DNA of 64,000 bases from Cyprinodon diabolis. Taxonomy: Eukaryota; Chordata; Actinopteri; Cyprinodontiformes; Cyprinodontidae. A program made the position numbers and the translations under genes. The notes beneath the pieces were generated by a model. That model saw only the letters and a list, made by a program, of their open reading frames with translations. It was not told where the DNA came from and did no database searches. Of the stretch, positions 29,498 to 42,270 are shown in pieces (positions within the stretch are counted from its first letter, which is position 1; each line of letters starts with the position of its first letter). Location of the stretch: positions 1,333,756 to 1,397,755 of the forward strand of contig CM060069.1 of assembly GCA_030533445.1 (NCBI GenBank). Reading direction: 5' to 3'.

Positions 29498-30330
29498 AGT
29501 CAAATAACAGAGAACTTTAAAGCAGCCGATGAGTATCTGTTTAAAACATAATTTGGTTGCAGCTGTAAATATCTATTTATAAAAAGGGAAGTGATGCGCC
29601 TAAAACAACCATCAAGACTCTGATGCGACGTGAGAACCGGCAGCTCGGCCAGAGGAAGCCTGTGAGAATGTTTACTGCAGAAACCAGATGTGACCAAACG
29701 GGAGCAGCGAGACCTTCCTCTACTCTGGATCTTTATTCACTCAGACGTTGGATCATCCCTCACTGCTGAAGGATGATCCAACTCTTCCAGAACTCTGAAA
29801 TGACAAGCTTGTTGTGAGATCAGATGACCTGATGCCTCTTCCTGTTTCTCTAAAGGCCCTAAAACGCCATAAAAGGGCATCTCAGACATCGGTATCCTCC
29901 CAGCTATGATTCAGAGGGAACTATGGAGTCCTGTCCAAACAGAGCAGCTCTGGAACGAGGACAGACCCTGTTGACTAATCCTAACGCACATTTCTGACTG
30001 AGGCACGCCGTTTCAGAGGCAGGGTTTAAAAATGTGCCTCCCTGCTCTTCCTGTTCAATTTAAACACACAGGAAACGTGTCCAAACAACACAAAGTCTGA
30101 GAAGCTTTGAAACTGTACTGTTAATATCTCCAGTCGGCCCAGAGGAAGTGCAGGGTCACAGCAGTAATTACTGTAGTTACTGAGGAATGAGGAAGTTCAG
30201 CCGCAGTCAACCTTCTGTACTCTGGAATACACATGAGGAATATCTGCTGGATTTCTCAAAATCTGTATTTTTAGAGAAGCCAGAGAGTTTGGCATCAGAA
30301 GCACACACTGAGAGCTGCAGCCTGGCAGTT
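29498..30330. other. Non-coding sequence, nothing recognised
   Basis: Unique-looking sequence between two arrays; no gene or repeat identified. Confidence 0.5.
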
Positions 30331-30738
30331 AGGCCTCTGCAGTGCGAGGAGGCCTCTGCAGTGCGAGGAGGCCTCTGCAGTGCGAGGAGGCCTCTGCAGT
30401 GCGAGGAGGCGTCTGCAGGGCGAGGAGGCCTCTGCAGTGCGAGGAGGCGTCTGCAGGGCGAGGAGGCGTCTGCAGGGCGAGGAGGCCTCTGCAGTGCGAG
30501 GAGGCGTCTGCAGGGCGAGGAGGCCTCTGCAGTGCGAGGAGGCGTCTGCAGGGCGAGGAGGCGTCTGCAGTGCGAGGAGGCCTCTGCAGTGCGAGGAGGC
30601 GTCTGCAGGGCGAGGAGGCGTCTGCAGTGCGAGGAGGCCTCTGCAGTGCGAGGAGGCGTCTGCAGTGCGAGGAGGCCTCTGCAGTGCGAGGAGGCCTCTG
30701 CAGTGCGAGGAGGCGTCTGCAGTGCGAGGAGGCGTCTC
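30331..30738. repeat. Minisatellite, 19-bp unit with PstI sites
   Basis: About 21 copies of GAGGCCTCTGCAGTGCGAG with C/G (GCCTC or GCGTC) and T/G (GCAGT or GCAGG) variants. It is CpG-rich compared with the other arrays. Confidence 0.95.
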
Positions 30739-31926
30739 CCCTGTTTGGTCTCTGGTTGATTTGCTCCAGCCTCCATAGTAAGGCTGTCAGCAGCAGCCAA
30801 ACATCCGCTCCATTTCCAGCCCACACATTCTGCTCAGCTGTGTCTTTATCTGTGCTCAGAGCGGGACACTTGAGTGACAGCGAACCGTCATCAGAAAACC
30901 ACATGCTCACTCTAAGGACTTATCTTCCTCAGCTTCTTCTGTCCCTGCCGCTCCTTTTAGAGACGCTGGGAATCTACAGGACAGACATCTGCTTGTTCCT
31001 TGCTGGATCCGTTCAGCAACATCCTGAAGATTCTTCTTTTACCAGCAAAGAGATAAAAGTGTCTTTTAAATGGAGCCGCTGTGCAACTTCACGGGTGTCA
31101 ACAGTTTCAGGGTGTTTCTCAATGCGTTGCAGAGAGGATGACAGTGCATCTAGTTTACACCACAGACTTCAGGTTGCATGCTTCACACTTTAGCAACAGC
31201 TTCTGAAAAACAGCCACACTGATGAAAACCATCAGCAGCAGTGGAACCACGCCATTCTTTTAATAAACCTTTAAATACAGACGGAGCCATTTTCTCATTA
31301 ACCAGAGATATTCCTCTTTTTCACAGCGAGATAAAAAATGAAAAATTAGTTCCCATCATTCCTACAGAGTAAAGTGTTAGATTTCACTCTGGTTCAACCT
31401 GTGAGGACAGGTTCTCCTTCTTGGTCTTAATCCTGTAACTTTCTCCATTATTTTATGCAAAACAGAAGCTGCATAATTCAATTAAAAACCGAACCAACTT
31501 CCAATGTTCCAGCTTTTAAACCAGTTACCAACACCTTCAGTTCCAGCATCCAGTCTTCCTGGGCTCCCGCCGTGCATCAAACAGAGAACCTGTCAAACCT
31601 GAAGGAAAGTTCAGGAGCCTTGAAAGCATCTCAGGGCCATCAAGGCCTCCGAGCTCAGGTTCAACCATGTCTTATTCTATCTATTGTATGAAATCCAAGT
31701 CTGGTAAATCGAATCGTTGTTTTCTGAAGGAGCAGAACTTTTATTGCCCTGTGCAGAGAAACCCATCATGCTATGAAAGCCAACGAAGCTTCCAACGGAA
31801 ACAACGCTGCAGCTACAGAAAGGGTTAGCGCCGCGCTCCATGGTTACCTTTCATTTTTCAGCATCACAGGAAACCAGAACTAAAGTGAAACTGAGTCGAG
31901 TCCTTAAAGAAGAGCTGTGGGTATCA
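30739..31926. other. Non-coding sequence, nothing recognised
   Basis: No gene, array or transposon recognised. Confidence 0.5.
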
Positions 31927-34900
31927 GATAGGCTCCACCATCAGAGGGCTCCACCATCAGAGGGCTCCACCATCAGAGGGCTCCACCATCACTGGGCTCC
32001 ACCATCAGAGGGCTCCACCATCAGTGGGCTCCACCATCAGAGGGCTCCACCATCAGTGGGCTCCACCATCAGAGGGCTCCACCATCAGTGGGCTCCACCA
32101 TCAGTGGGCTCCACCATCAGTGGGCTCCACCATCAGAGGGCTCCACCATCAGTGGGCTCCACCATCAGTGGGGTCCACCATCAGATAGGCTCCACCATCA
32201 GTGGGCTCCACCATCAGTGGGCTCCACCATCAGAGGGCTCCAACATCAGTGGGCTCCACCATCAGTGGGCTCCACCATCAGTGGGCTCCACCATCAGATA
32301 GGCTCCACCATCAGTGGGCTCCACCATCAGTGGGGTCCACCATCAGATAGGCTCCACCATCAGTGGGCTCCACCATCAGTGGGCTCCACCATCAGATAGG
32401 CTCCACCATCAGAGGGCTCCACCATCAGAGGGCTCCACCATCAGATAGGCTCCACCATCAGATAGGCTCCACCATCAGTGGGCTCCACCATCAGTGGGCT
32501 CCACCATCAGAGGGCTCCACCATCAGTGGGCTCCACCATCAGAGGGCTCCACCATCAGAGGGCTCCACCATCAGAGGGCTACACCATCAGTGGGCTCCAC
32601 CATCAGTGGGCTCCACCATCACTGGGCTCCACCATCAGAGGGCTCCACCATCAGAGGGCTCCACCATCAGAGGGCTCCACCATCAGTGGGCTCCACCATC
32701 AGTGGGCTCCACCATCAGAGGGCTCCAACATCAGTGGGCTCCACCATCAGTGGGCTCCACCATCAGATAGGCTCCACCATCAGATAGGCTCCACCATCAG
32801 AGGGCTCCACCATCAGTGGGCTCCACCATCAGTGGGCTCCACCATCAGAGGGCTCCACCATCAGTGGGCTCCACCATCAGAGGGCTCCACCATCAGAGGG
32901 CTCCACCATCAGAGGGCTACACCATCAGTGGGCTCCACCATCAGTGGGCTCCACCATCAGAGGGCTCCACCATCACTGGGCTCCACCATCACTGGGCTCC
33001 ACCATCAGAGGGCTCCACCATCAGAGGGCTCCACCATCAGTGGGCTCCACCATCAGAGGGCTCCACCATCAGTGGGCTCCACCATCAGTGGGCTCCACCA
33101 TCAGATAGGCTCCACCATCAGTGGGCTCCACCATCAGTGGGCTCCACCATCAGATAGGCTCCACCATCAGAGGGCTCCACCATCAGTGGGCTCCACCATC
33201 AGTGGGCTCCACCATCAGTGGGCTCCACCATCAGATAGGCTCCACCATCAGTGGGCTCCACCATCAGATAGGCTCCACCATCAGAGGGCTCCACCATCAG
33301 TGGGCTCCACCATCAGTGGGCTCCACCATCAGAGGGCTCCACCATCAGTGGGGTCCACCATCAGATAGGCTCCACCATCAGAGGGCTCCACCATCAGAGG
33401 GCTCCACCATCAGTGGGCTCCACCATCAGATAGGCTCCACCATCAGTGGGCTCCACCATCAGATAGGCTCCACCATCAGAGGGCTCCACCATCAGTGGGC
33501 TCCACCATCAGAGGGCTCCACCATCAGAGGGCTCCACCATCAGTGGGCTCCACCATCAGATAGGCTCCACCATCAGATAGGCTCCACCATCAGAGGGCTC
33601 CACCATCAGTGGGCTCCACCATCAGATAGGCTCCACCATCAGTGGGTTCCACCATCAGATAGGCTCCACCATCAGATAGGCTCCACCATCAGTGGGCTCC
33701 ACCATCAGTGGGCTCCACCATCAGTGGGCTCCACCATCAGATAGGCTCCACCATCAGAGGGCTCCACCATCAGTGGGCTCCACCATCAGTGGGCTCCACC
33801 ATCAGTGGGCTCCACCATCAGATAGGCTCCACCATCAGAGGGCTCCACCATCAGTGGGCTCCACCATCAGTGGGCTCCACCATCAGAGGGCTCCACCATC
33901 AGTGGGCTCCACCATCAGTGGGCTCCACCATCAGAGGGCTCCACCATCAGTGGGCTCCACCATCAGTGGGCTCCACCATCAGATGGGCTCCACCATCAGT
34001 GGGCTCCACCATCAGAGGGCTCCAACATCAGTGGGCTCCACCATCAGTGGGCTCCACCATCAGTGGGCTCCACCATCAGATAGGCTCCACCATCAGAGGG
34101 CTCCACCATCACTGGGCTCCACCATCACTGGGCTCCACCATCAGATAGGCTCCACCATCAGATAGGCTCCACCATCAGATAGGCTCCACCATCAGATAGG
34201 CTCCACCATCAGTGGGCTCCACCATCAGATAGGCTCCACCATCAGATAGGCTCCACCATCAGTGGGCTCCACCATCAGATAGGCTCCACCATCAGATAGG
34301 CTCCACCATCAGTGGGCTCCACCATCAGATAGGCTCCACCATCAGTGGGCTCCACCATCAGATAGGCTCCACCATCAGTGGGCTCCACCATCAGAGGGCT
34401 CCACCATCAGATAGGCTCCACCATCAGTGGGCTCCACCATCAGTGGGCTCCACCATCAGAGGGCTCCACCATCAGTGGGCTCCACCATCAGAGGGCTCCA
34501 CCATCAGAGGGCTCCACCATCAGATAGGCTCCACCATCAGTGGGGTCCACCATCAGTGGGCTCCACCATCAGATAGGCTCCACCATCAGTGGGCTCCACC
34601 ATCAGATAGGCTCCACCATCAGTGGGCTCCACCATCAGATAGGCTCCACCATCAGTGGGCTCCACCATCAGTGGGCTCCACCATCAGTGGGCTCCACCAT
34701 CAGTGGGCTCCACCATCAGTGGGCTCCACCATCACTGGGCTCCACCATCAGATAGGCTCCACCATCAGATAGGCTCCACCATCAGAGGGCTCCACCATCA
34801 GATAGGCTCCACCATCAGTGGGCTCCACCATCAGATAGGCTCCACCATCAGATAGGCTCCACCATCAGATAGGCTCCACCATCAGAGGGCTCCACCATCA

Positions 34901-37150
34901 GAGGGCTCCACCATCAGATAGGCTCCACCATCAGTGGGCTCCACCATCAGATAGGCTCCACCATCAGTGGGCTCCACCATCAGTGGGCTCCACCATCAGA
35001 GGGCTCCACCATCAGTGGGCTCCACCATCAGATAGGCTCCACCATCAGTGGGCTCCACCATCAGTGGGCTCCACCATCAGTGGGCTCCACCATCAGAGGG
35101 CTCCACCATCAGAGGGCTCCACCATCAGATAGGCTCCACCATCAGTGGGGTCCACCATCAGTGGGCTCCACTATCAGATAGGCTCCACCATCAGTGGGCT
35201 CCACCATCAGATAGGCTCCACCATCAGTGGGCTCCACCATCAGTGGGCTCCACCATCAGAGGGCTCCAACATCAGTGGGCTCCACCATCAGTGGGCTCCA
35301 CCATCAGTGGGCTCCACCATCAGATAGGCTCCACCATCAGAGGGCTCCACCATCAGAGGGCTCCACCATCACTGGGCTCCACCATCAGATAGGCTCCACC
35401 ATCAGATAGGCTCCACCATCAGATAGGCTCCACCATCAGATAGGCTCCACCATCAGTGGGCTCCACCATCAGTGGGCTCCACCATCAGAGGGCTCCACCA
35501 TCACTGGGCTCCACCATCACTGGGCTCCACCATCAGATAGGCTCCACCATCAGATAGGCTCCACCATCAGATAGGCTCCACCATCAGATAGGCTCCACCA
35601 TCAGTGGGCTCCACCATCAGATAGGCTCCACCATCAGATAGGCTCCACCATCAGTGGGCTCCACCATCAGATAGGCTCCACCATCAGATAGGCTCCACCA
35701 TCAGTGGGCTCCACCATCAGTGGGCTCCACCATCAGATAGGCTCCACCATCAGTGGGCTCCACCATCAGAGGGCTCCACCATCAGATAGGCTCCACCATC
35801 AGTGGGCTCCACCATCAGTGGGCTCCACCATCAGAGGGCTCCACCATCAGAGGGCTCCACCATCAGTGGGCTCCACCATCAGAGGGCTCCACCATCAGAG
35901 GGCTCCACCATCAGATAGGCTCCACCATCAGTGGGCTCCACCATCAGTGGGCTCCACCATCAGAGGGCTCCACCATCAGATAGGCTCCACCATCAGTGGG
36001 GTCCACCATCAGTGGGCTCCACTATCAGATAGGCTCCACCATCAGTGGGCTCCACCATCAGATAGGCTCCACCATCAGTGGGCTCCACCATCAGATAGGC
36101 TCCACCATCAGTGGGCTCCACCATCAGTGGGCTCCACCATCAGTGGGCTCCACCATCACTGGGCTCCACCATCACTGGGCTCCACCATCAGATAGGCTCC
36201 ACCATCAGATAGGCTCCACCATCAGATAGGCTCCACCATCAGATAGGCTCCACCATCAGAGGGCTCCACCATCAGATAGGCTCCACCATCAGTGGGCTCC
36301 ACCATCAGATAGGCTCCACCATCAGATAGGCTCCACCATCAGATAGGCTCCACCATCAGTGGGCTCCACCATCAGAGGGCTCCACCATCAGAGGGCTCCA
36401 CCATCAGATAGGCTCCACCATCAGTGGGCTCCACCATCAGATAGGCTCCACCATCAGTGGGCTCCACCATCAGTGGGCTCCACCATCAGAGGGCTCCACC
36501 ATCAGAGGGCTCCACCATCAGATAGGCTCCACCATCAGTGGGCTCCACCATCAGATAGGCTCCACCATCAGTGGGCTCCACCATCAGTGGGCTCCACCAT
36601 CAGTGGGCTCCACCATCAGAGGGCTCCACCATCAGAGGGCTCCACCATCAGATAGGCTCCACCATCAGTGGGGTCCACCATCAGTGGGCTCCACTATCAG
36701 ATAGGCTCCACCATCAGTGGGCTCCACCATCAGATAGGCTCCACCATCAGTGGGCTCCACCATCAGTGGGCTCCACCATCAGTGGGCTCCACCATCAGTG
36801 GGCTCCACCATCAGTGGGCTCCACCATCAGTGGGCTCCACCATCAGATAGGCTCCAACATCAGTGGGCTCCACCATCACTGGGCTCCACCATCAGATAGG
36901 CTCCACCATCAGAGGGCTCCACCATCAGATAGGCTCCACCATCAGATAGGCTCCACCATCAGATAGGCTCCACCATCAGATAGGCTCCACCATCAGTGGG
37001 CTCCACCATCAGAGGGCTCCACCATCAGAGGGCTCCACCATCAGATAGGCTCCACCATCAGTGGGCTCCACCATCAGATAGGCTCCACCATCAGTGGGCT
37101 CCACCATCAGTGGGCTCCACCATCAGAGGGCTCCACCATCACTGGGCTCC
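31927..37150. repeat. 5.2-kb minisatellite, mixed 16/17-bp unit (largest array)
   Basis: More than 300 copies of TGGGCTCCACCATCAG or AGGGCTCCACCATCAG (16 bp) and ATAGGCTCCACCATCAG (17 bp). Rare variants mark larger duplications: CTCCACTATCAG at about 35171, 36021 and 36693; GGGCTACACCATCAG near 32577 and 32915. There are no unique spacers, so this is not a CRISPR array. Confidence 0.95.
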
Positions 37151-38129
37151 GAGCAAACAAAGATTGAAGTGAAAATAAAAGCTGAACGCTGAGCAACTTT
37201 TATGTTTGCCTCTGAAAATCAATTCTTATTTTCAGAGGGATGGGAGGACTTTTCGGGGGTCAGGTATGTTTCTAAGGGCGTGTCCACACAGAGGGGCGGG
37301 GTCACAGGACACCAACATGTATTTACTGCTTTAGGAGTAAATAATCATTTTAGAATCCTGGATGCAAAGAAGACCAGCTTTCTAACCGCTGAGGGACATA
37401 ATGGCCACATCTTTTCTCTGTGTTCATTTGGGACGACGGTGTTTTTCTGGGTGGCTGTGGTTTGTGTCTTCGTCACAGTAACAGCGCCACCAAAGGGCCC
37501 GGCATAGATACTACAGTGCCTTCAGCGGAACCGTGTGCATGCCCAGTTTTTAGGAGTCAGTTAGTCACTTAGGAGTCACCATAGAGAGTTCGTCTGAGTG
37601 GCTCTGCTTTCTATGTTCAGTTAGATTTCAATGGCAATAAAACACTGCAAGTCTATCAACAGCAAAGCAATGACAACCATAAAATGAGAAGTAATAATCC
37701 AAATAAGACTTCATCCATCCATATTCTCTCATGCTTTATCTCAGCTGGGGTTCATTTACCTAAAAACAAACCGAATCTCCAAGAATATGGAAAAATGTTG
37801 GGAAAAAATAGCAGATATGTAAAGATCAGCTGCTGGGAAGAAGGACCTGCAACAGCACTGCTTTGTGCACCTAAGGAGCAGTTCCTTCTGCCTCCCTCCA
37901 TTTGATCTGAATGGAGGGGCTTCTAGAACGGAAACAGCTTCTCCAACCACTTCCTGCTAGGCTTAGATAAGCTTCTGCTCCAACAGGCAGCACAGAGGAA
38001 GCCTGCTTCATGCAGCGCAGAGATATCACAGTTTAACAGCTAAAAACAAACATGGCTGACAGCACAACGGCTAAAGACGTCATCCCTGGAAAAGCTGCAA
38101 CTTTAGTGTCACTGAGTCCGTTTGGACAC
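37151..38129. other. Non-coding sequence between arrays
   Basis: No gene recognised. A CTCF-like motif CCACCAAAGGGCCC is at 37487-37500. Confidence 0.4.
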
Positions 38130-40395
38130 AAATGATCATCCATCATCATCCATCCATCCATCATCCATCCATCCATCATCCATCCATCCATCATCCATCC
38201 ATCCATCCATCATCCATCCATCCATCATCATCCATCCATCCATCATCATCCATCCAGCCATCCATCACCCATCATCCATCCATCCATCACCCATCATCCA
38301 TCATCATCCATCCAACACCCATCATCCATCCATCCATCCATCCATCCATCATCATCCATCATCATCCATCCATCCATCACCCATCATCCATCCATCCATC
38401 ATCCATCCATCACCCATCATCCATCCATCCATCTATCATCCATCCATCACCCATCATCCATCCATCATCCATCCATCATCATCCATCATCATCCATCCAT
38501 CCATCACCCATCATCCATCCATCCATCATCCATCCATCACCCATCATCCATCCATCCATCATCCATCCATCCATCATCCATCCATCCATCCATCCATCAT
38601 CCATCCATCACCCATCCATCATCATCCAGCCATCCAGCCATCCATCATCATCCAACAATCCATCCATCCATCCATCTTCCATCATCCAACCATCATCCAT
38701 CCTCTATCATCCATCCATCCATCCATCCATCATCCATCCATCATCCAATCATCATCCATCCATCATCCATCCATCAACCATCATCCATCCTCTATCATCC
38801 ATCCATCCATCATCCATCCATCCATCATCCATCCATCATCCATCCATCCATCATCCATCCATCCATCATCCATCATCCATCGTCTATCATCATTCCTCCA
38901 TCGTCAATCATCCATCCATCATCCATCCATCATCCATCCATCATCCATCATCCATCCATCATCCATCATCCATTGTCTATCATCCATCCATCATGCATCC
39001 ATCGTCTATCATCCATCCATCATCCATCCATCCATCAATCATCCATCCTCCATCCATCAATCATCCATCCATCCATCATCCATCCATCCATCATCCATCC
39101 ATCCATCAATCATCCATCCATCAATCATCCATCATCCATCCATCCATCATCCATCCATCATCCATCCATCATCCATCCATCATCCATCCATCCATCATCC
39201 ATCCATCATCCATCCTCCATCGTCAATCATCCATCCATCATCCATCCATCAATCATCCATCATCCATCCATCATCCATCCATCAATCATCCATCATCCAT
39301 CCATCATCCATCCTCCATCGTCAATCATCCATCCATCATCCATCCATCATCCATCCTCCATCGTCAATCATCCATCCATCATCCATCCATCATCCATCCA
39401 TCCATCATCCATCGTCAATCATCCATCCATCAATCATCCATCATCCATCCATCATCCATCCATCATCCATCCTCCATCGTCAATCATCCATCCATCATCC
39501 ATCCATCATCCATCCATCATCCATCCATCATCCATCAAACTTCCATCATCCATCATCCATCCATCCTCCATCCATCATCCATCCATCATCCATCCATCAT
39601 CCATCCATCATCCATCCATCATCCATCATCCATCCATCATCCATCCATCCATCATCCATCCATCATCCATCCATCATCCATCCATCCATCATCCATCAAA
39701 CTTCCATCATCCATCCATCCTCCATCCATCCTCCATCCATCATCCATCCATCATCCATCCATCCTCCCATCCTCCATCATCCATCCATCCTCCATCATCC
39801 ATCCATCATCCATCCATCCTCCATCCTCCATCCATCCTCCATCCATCATCCATCCATCATCCATCCATCCATCCATCCTCCATCATCCATCCATCATCCA
39901 TCCATCCATCCATCATCCATCCATCCATCCTCCATCATCCATCCATCCTCCCATCCTCCATCATCCATCCATCCATCCATCCATCATCCATCCATCCATC
40001 CTCCATCATCCATCCATCCTCCCATCCTCCATCATCCATCCATCCATCCATCCATCATCCATCCATCCATCCATCCATCCTCCATCATCCATCCATCATC
40101 CATCCATCCTCCCATCCTCCATCATCCATCCATCCTCCCATCCTCCATCATCCATCCATCCTCCATCATCCATCCATCCTCCATCATCCATCCATCATCC
40201 ATCATCCATCCATCCATCATCCATCCATCCATCCATCCTCCCATCCTCCATCATCCATCCATCCTCCATCATCCATCCATCCTCCATCATCCATCAAACT
40301 TCCATCATCCATCATCCATCCATCCTCCATCATCCATCATCCATCCATCCTCCATCATCCATCATCCTCCATCCATCACCCATCATCCAACCATC
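38130..40395. repeat. 2.3-kb (ATCC)n/(ATC)n compound satellite
   Basis: Irregular mixture of CATC, CATCCATC and CATCATC units, with CCATCCTCCATC variants in the last 600 bp and rare CATCGTCAATC blocks repeated through 38.9-39.5 kb. It gives the longest open frames of the window (over 700 codons of His, Pro, Ser and Ile), which are artefacts. Confidence 0.95.
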
Positions 40396-40486
40396 AGGGT
40401 CTTGGTGGATCTGGTTTCTATCTCCAGCAGTCTGAGGTTTAAAGGTTCCACCATCTAATGACATCTATAGAAGTCAATTAAACTAA

Positions 40487-40590
40487 CAATCATGTTTCTG
40501 GACTGTGGGAGGAAGCCGGAGTACCCGGAGAGAACCCACGCATGCCCAGGGAGACCATGAAGACTCCATGGAGAAAGATCTGGAGCGGGA
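40487..40590. mobile_element. Widespread fish retroposon segment
   Basis: GGACTGTGGGAGGAAGCCGG, then AGTACCCGGAGAGAACCCAC and GCATGCCCAGGGAGACCATG: a sequence block I recognise as very common in fish genomes (probably a LINE/SINE tail). Exact family and ends unknown. Confidence 0.5.
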
Positions 40591-41389
40591 AGGCAGCAGG
40601 ACCACTCAGTGTAGCAGCGTGCCGCCCCTGGCAGGATGACATGAAGGCCAATCCAAACAGAAGATGAAGGAGATGTAGCCTTCATCGTCCCACAGTGGGA
40701 GAAACAAGTTACCTGAAGACTAAAGTAAAGAAGAATTTAAAGTTCAGCAGAAGAGAAAAACAAACCAAAACAAAATGCTCTAAAGTTCTTAAGGAGAAAA
40801 GACCTTTTCAGGTAAAGAAATGAAATGTTGGAGAAAAAAAAAAAAGGAGAAACAGCAGTGAGTTCCTTCATCCCTAAAAAGGGAATGTTTCTACAGGAAG
40901 GCATTCCCAACGTCTGCAGCGCCCCATTCCCAAGTGACTCACAGTGGGCCGCTCAGGTTCTCAGTGAGCAGAACCAGAACCAGAACCAATAGAGGGAAAC
41001 AGGCGGAGCCAAACAGCTTCCTACAGGGTGACGCTGATGTCACTGAGGCGACGTCCTCAAGTAGCTGAGGGATTGCTGCTGCTGCGGCGGCTGGGTCAGA
41101 CGCTCCACCTCTGGTTACTTAAAACATGGTCTTTCAGATTCATTTTATTTGGATTTATTACATTGTTATGACTGAATATTTAACAGAAAAAAACACTAAA
41201 AGTGATCCGTGTGTTAAATTGTTTTTATATAATCAATCAAGGAAACCTGTTATGTTTATGCAGTCAAATGACAATTTTGGGCTATTTTGTTATTAATTGT
41301 ATTCTCATTAGAATAACTGAAGTGAACCTCGGTGACGGCAGAGGGGGACCTATGATGAAGAGGAGCCGTGCCCAGACTTGGTTGATGCT
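40591..41389. other. Non-coding sequence, nothing recognised
   Basis: No feature recognised. Confidence 0.5.
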
Positions 41390-42270
41390 ATTCAATTCTA
41401 TTCAGTGTATTTCTATAGCTCCAATTCACATCATGTCATCTCAGGTCACTTTCCAGTTCACCAGATCATCCAGTCAGATTGATTCAAAGTTTTCTATCTA
41501 AGGAAAACCAGCTGATTGCATCGACTCATTGACTCTTCAGCAATCCCTCACACTAAGCATGCTTGTAGCGACAGTGGAGAGGAAAAACTCCCTTTGAACA
41601 GGAAGAAACCTCCAGCAGAACCAGGCTCAGTGTGAGCGGCCATCTGCTGAGGCCCACTGGGGTTCAAGGAGACGGAAGCAGACATAGAAAAAGAAGCATA
41701 GATACAAAAGGCAACTGTCAACCAGCTCCACAGGCGGCCCCGTCCAAGAAACACACAGCCAGGCAGACGAGCTCCGAGCCAGCTCCCATGTCAGAGGATG
41801 AAGAGAGCACATCCAGTTAGTCACAGTCAGAGAAACAGGACTACACTGGAAAACAGGCCAAGCTCCAACATCTAGAAACAAAGGTGTTGATGGCAGCAGC
41901 ACAGCTGATATTTCTCTCCAGGATGGAGTCACAGCCAAACAGGAACAGACCAGATGAAGCTACTATGAGAAAAAGCAGAGAGAGCAGAACGTTAGAGATT
42001 GAACTAACAGATTCTGCAGAGTGGGAGAATAGAGATAGAATGAAGCAGAATGATGAAAAAGGGGTCCCTATGTCCTCCAGCAGTCTAAGCCTATAGCAGC
42101 AGAACTATAGAGATAGATCAGGATAACCTGAGCCACTCTAACTAGAAGCTTTATCAAAAAGGAAAGTTTTAAGCCTAGCCTTAAAAGTAGACAGGGTGTC
42201 TGCCTCACGGACTAAAACTGGTAGTTGGTTCCACAGGAGAGGAGCCTGATAACTAAAAGATCTGCCTCAC
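41390..42270 (+). mobile_element. Dispersed fish repeat, fuller copy
   Basis: Starts TTCAATTCTATTCAGTGTAT and includes AACAGGAAGAAACCTCCAGC and a tail with GACAGGGTGTCTGCCTCACG. The shorter inverted copy at 19389-19938 and a fragment at 1190 share its ends. No protein function is evident. The end coordinate is approximate. Confidence 0.65.

Noticed and set aside
25600..29503. Long minus frames of WPLYRLLYWPL type resembling membrane proteins, and plus frames of ITAGIMAS type
   Set aside because: Direct read-through of the 12-bp array, whose unit length is a multiple of 3.
30187..31193. 283-codon Arg/Glu/Ala-rich plus frame and its neighbours
   Set aside because: Generated by the 19-bp array; the downstream extension shows no recognisable domain.
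31927..37150. CRISPR-like regular repeats
   Set aside because: Units follow each other directly with no unique spacers, no cas genes, and the context is a vertebrate genome.
38122..40458. Open frames of over 700 codons (His/Pro/Ser/Ile-rich)
   Set aside because: Frames of an (ATCC)n/(ATC)n satellite; several frames are open at once and composition follows the DNA unit. No gene.
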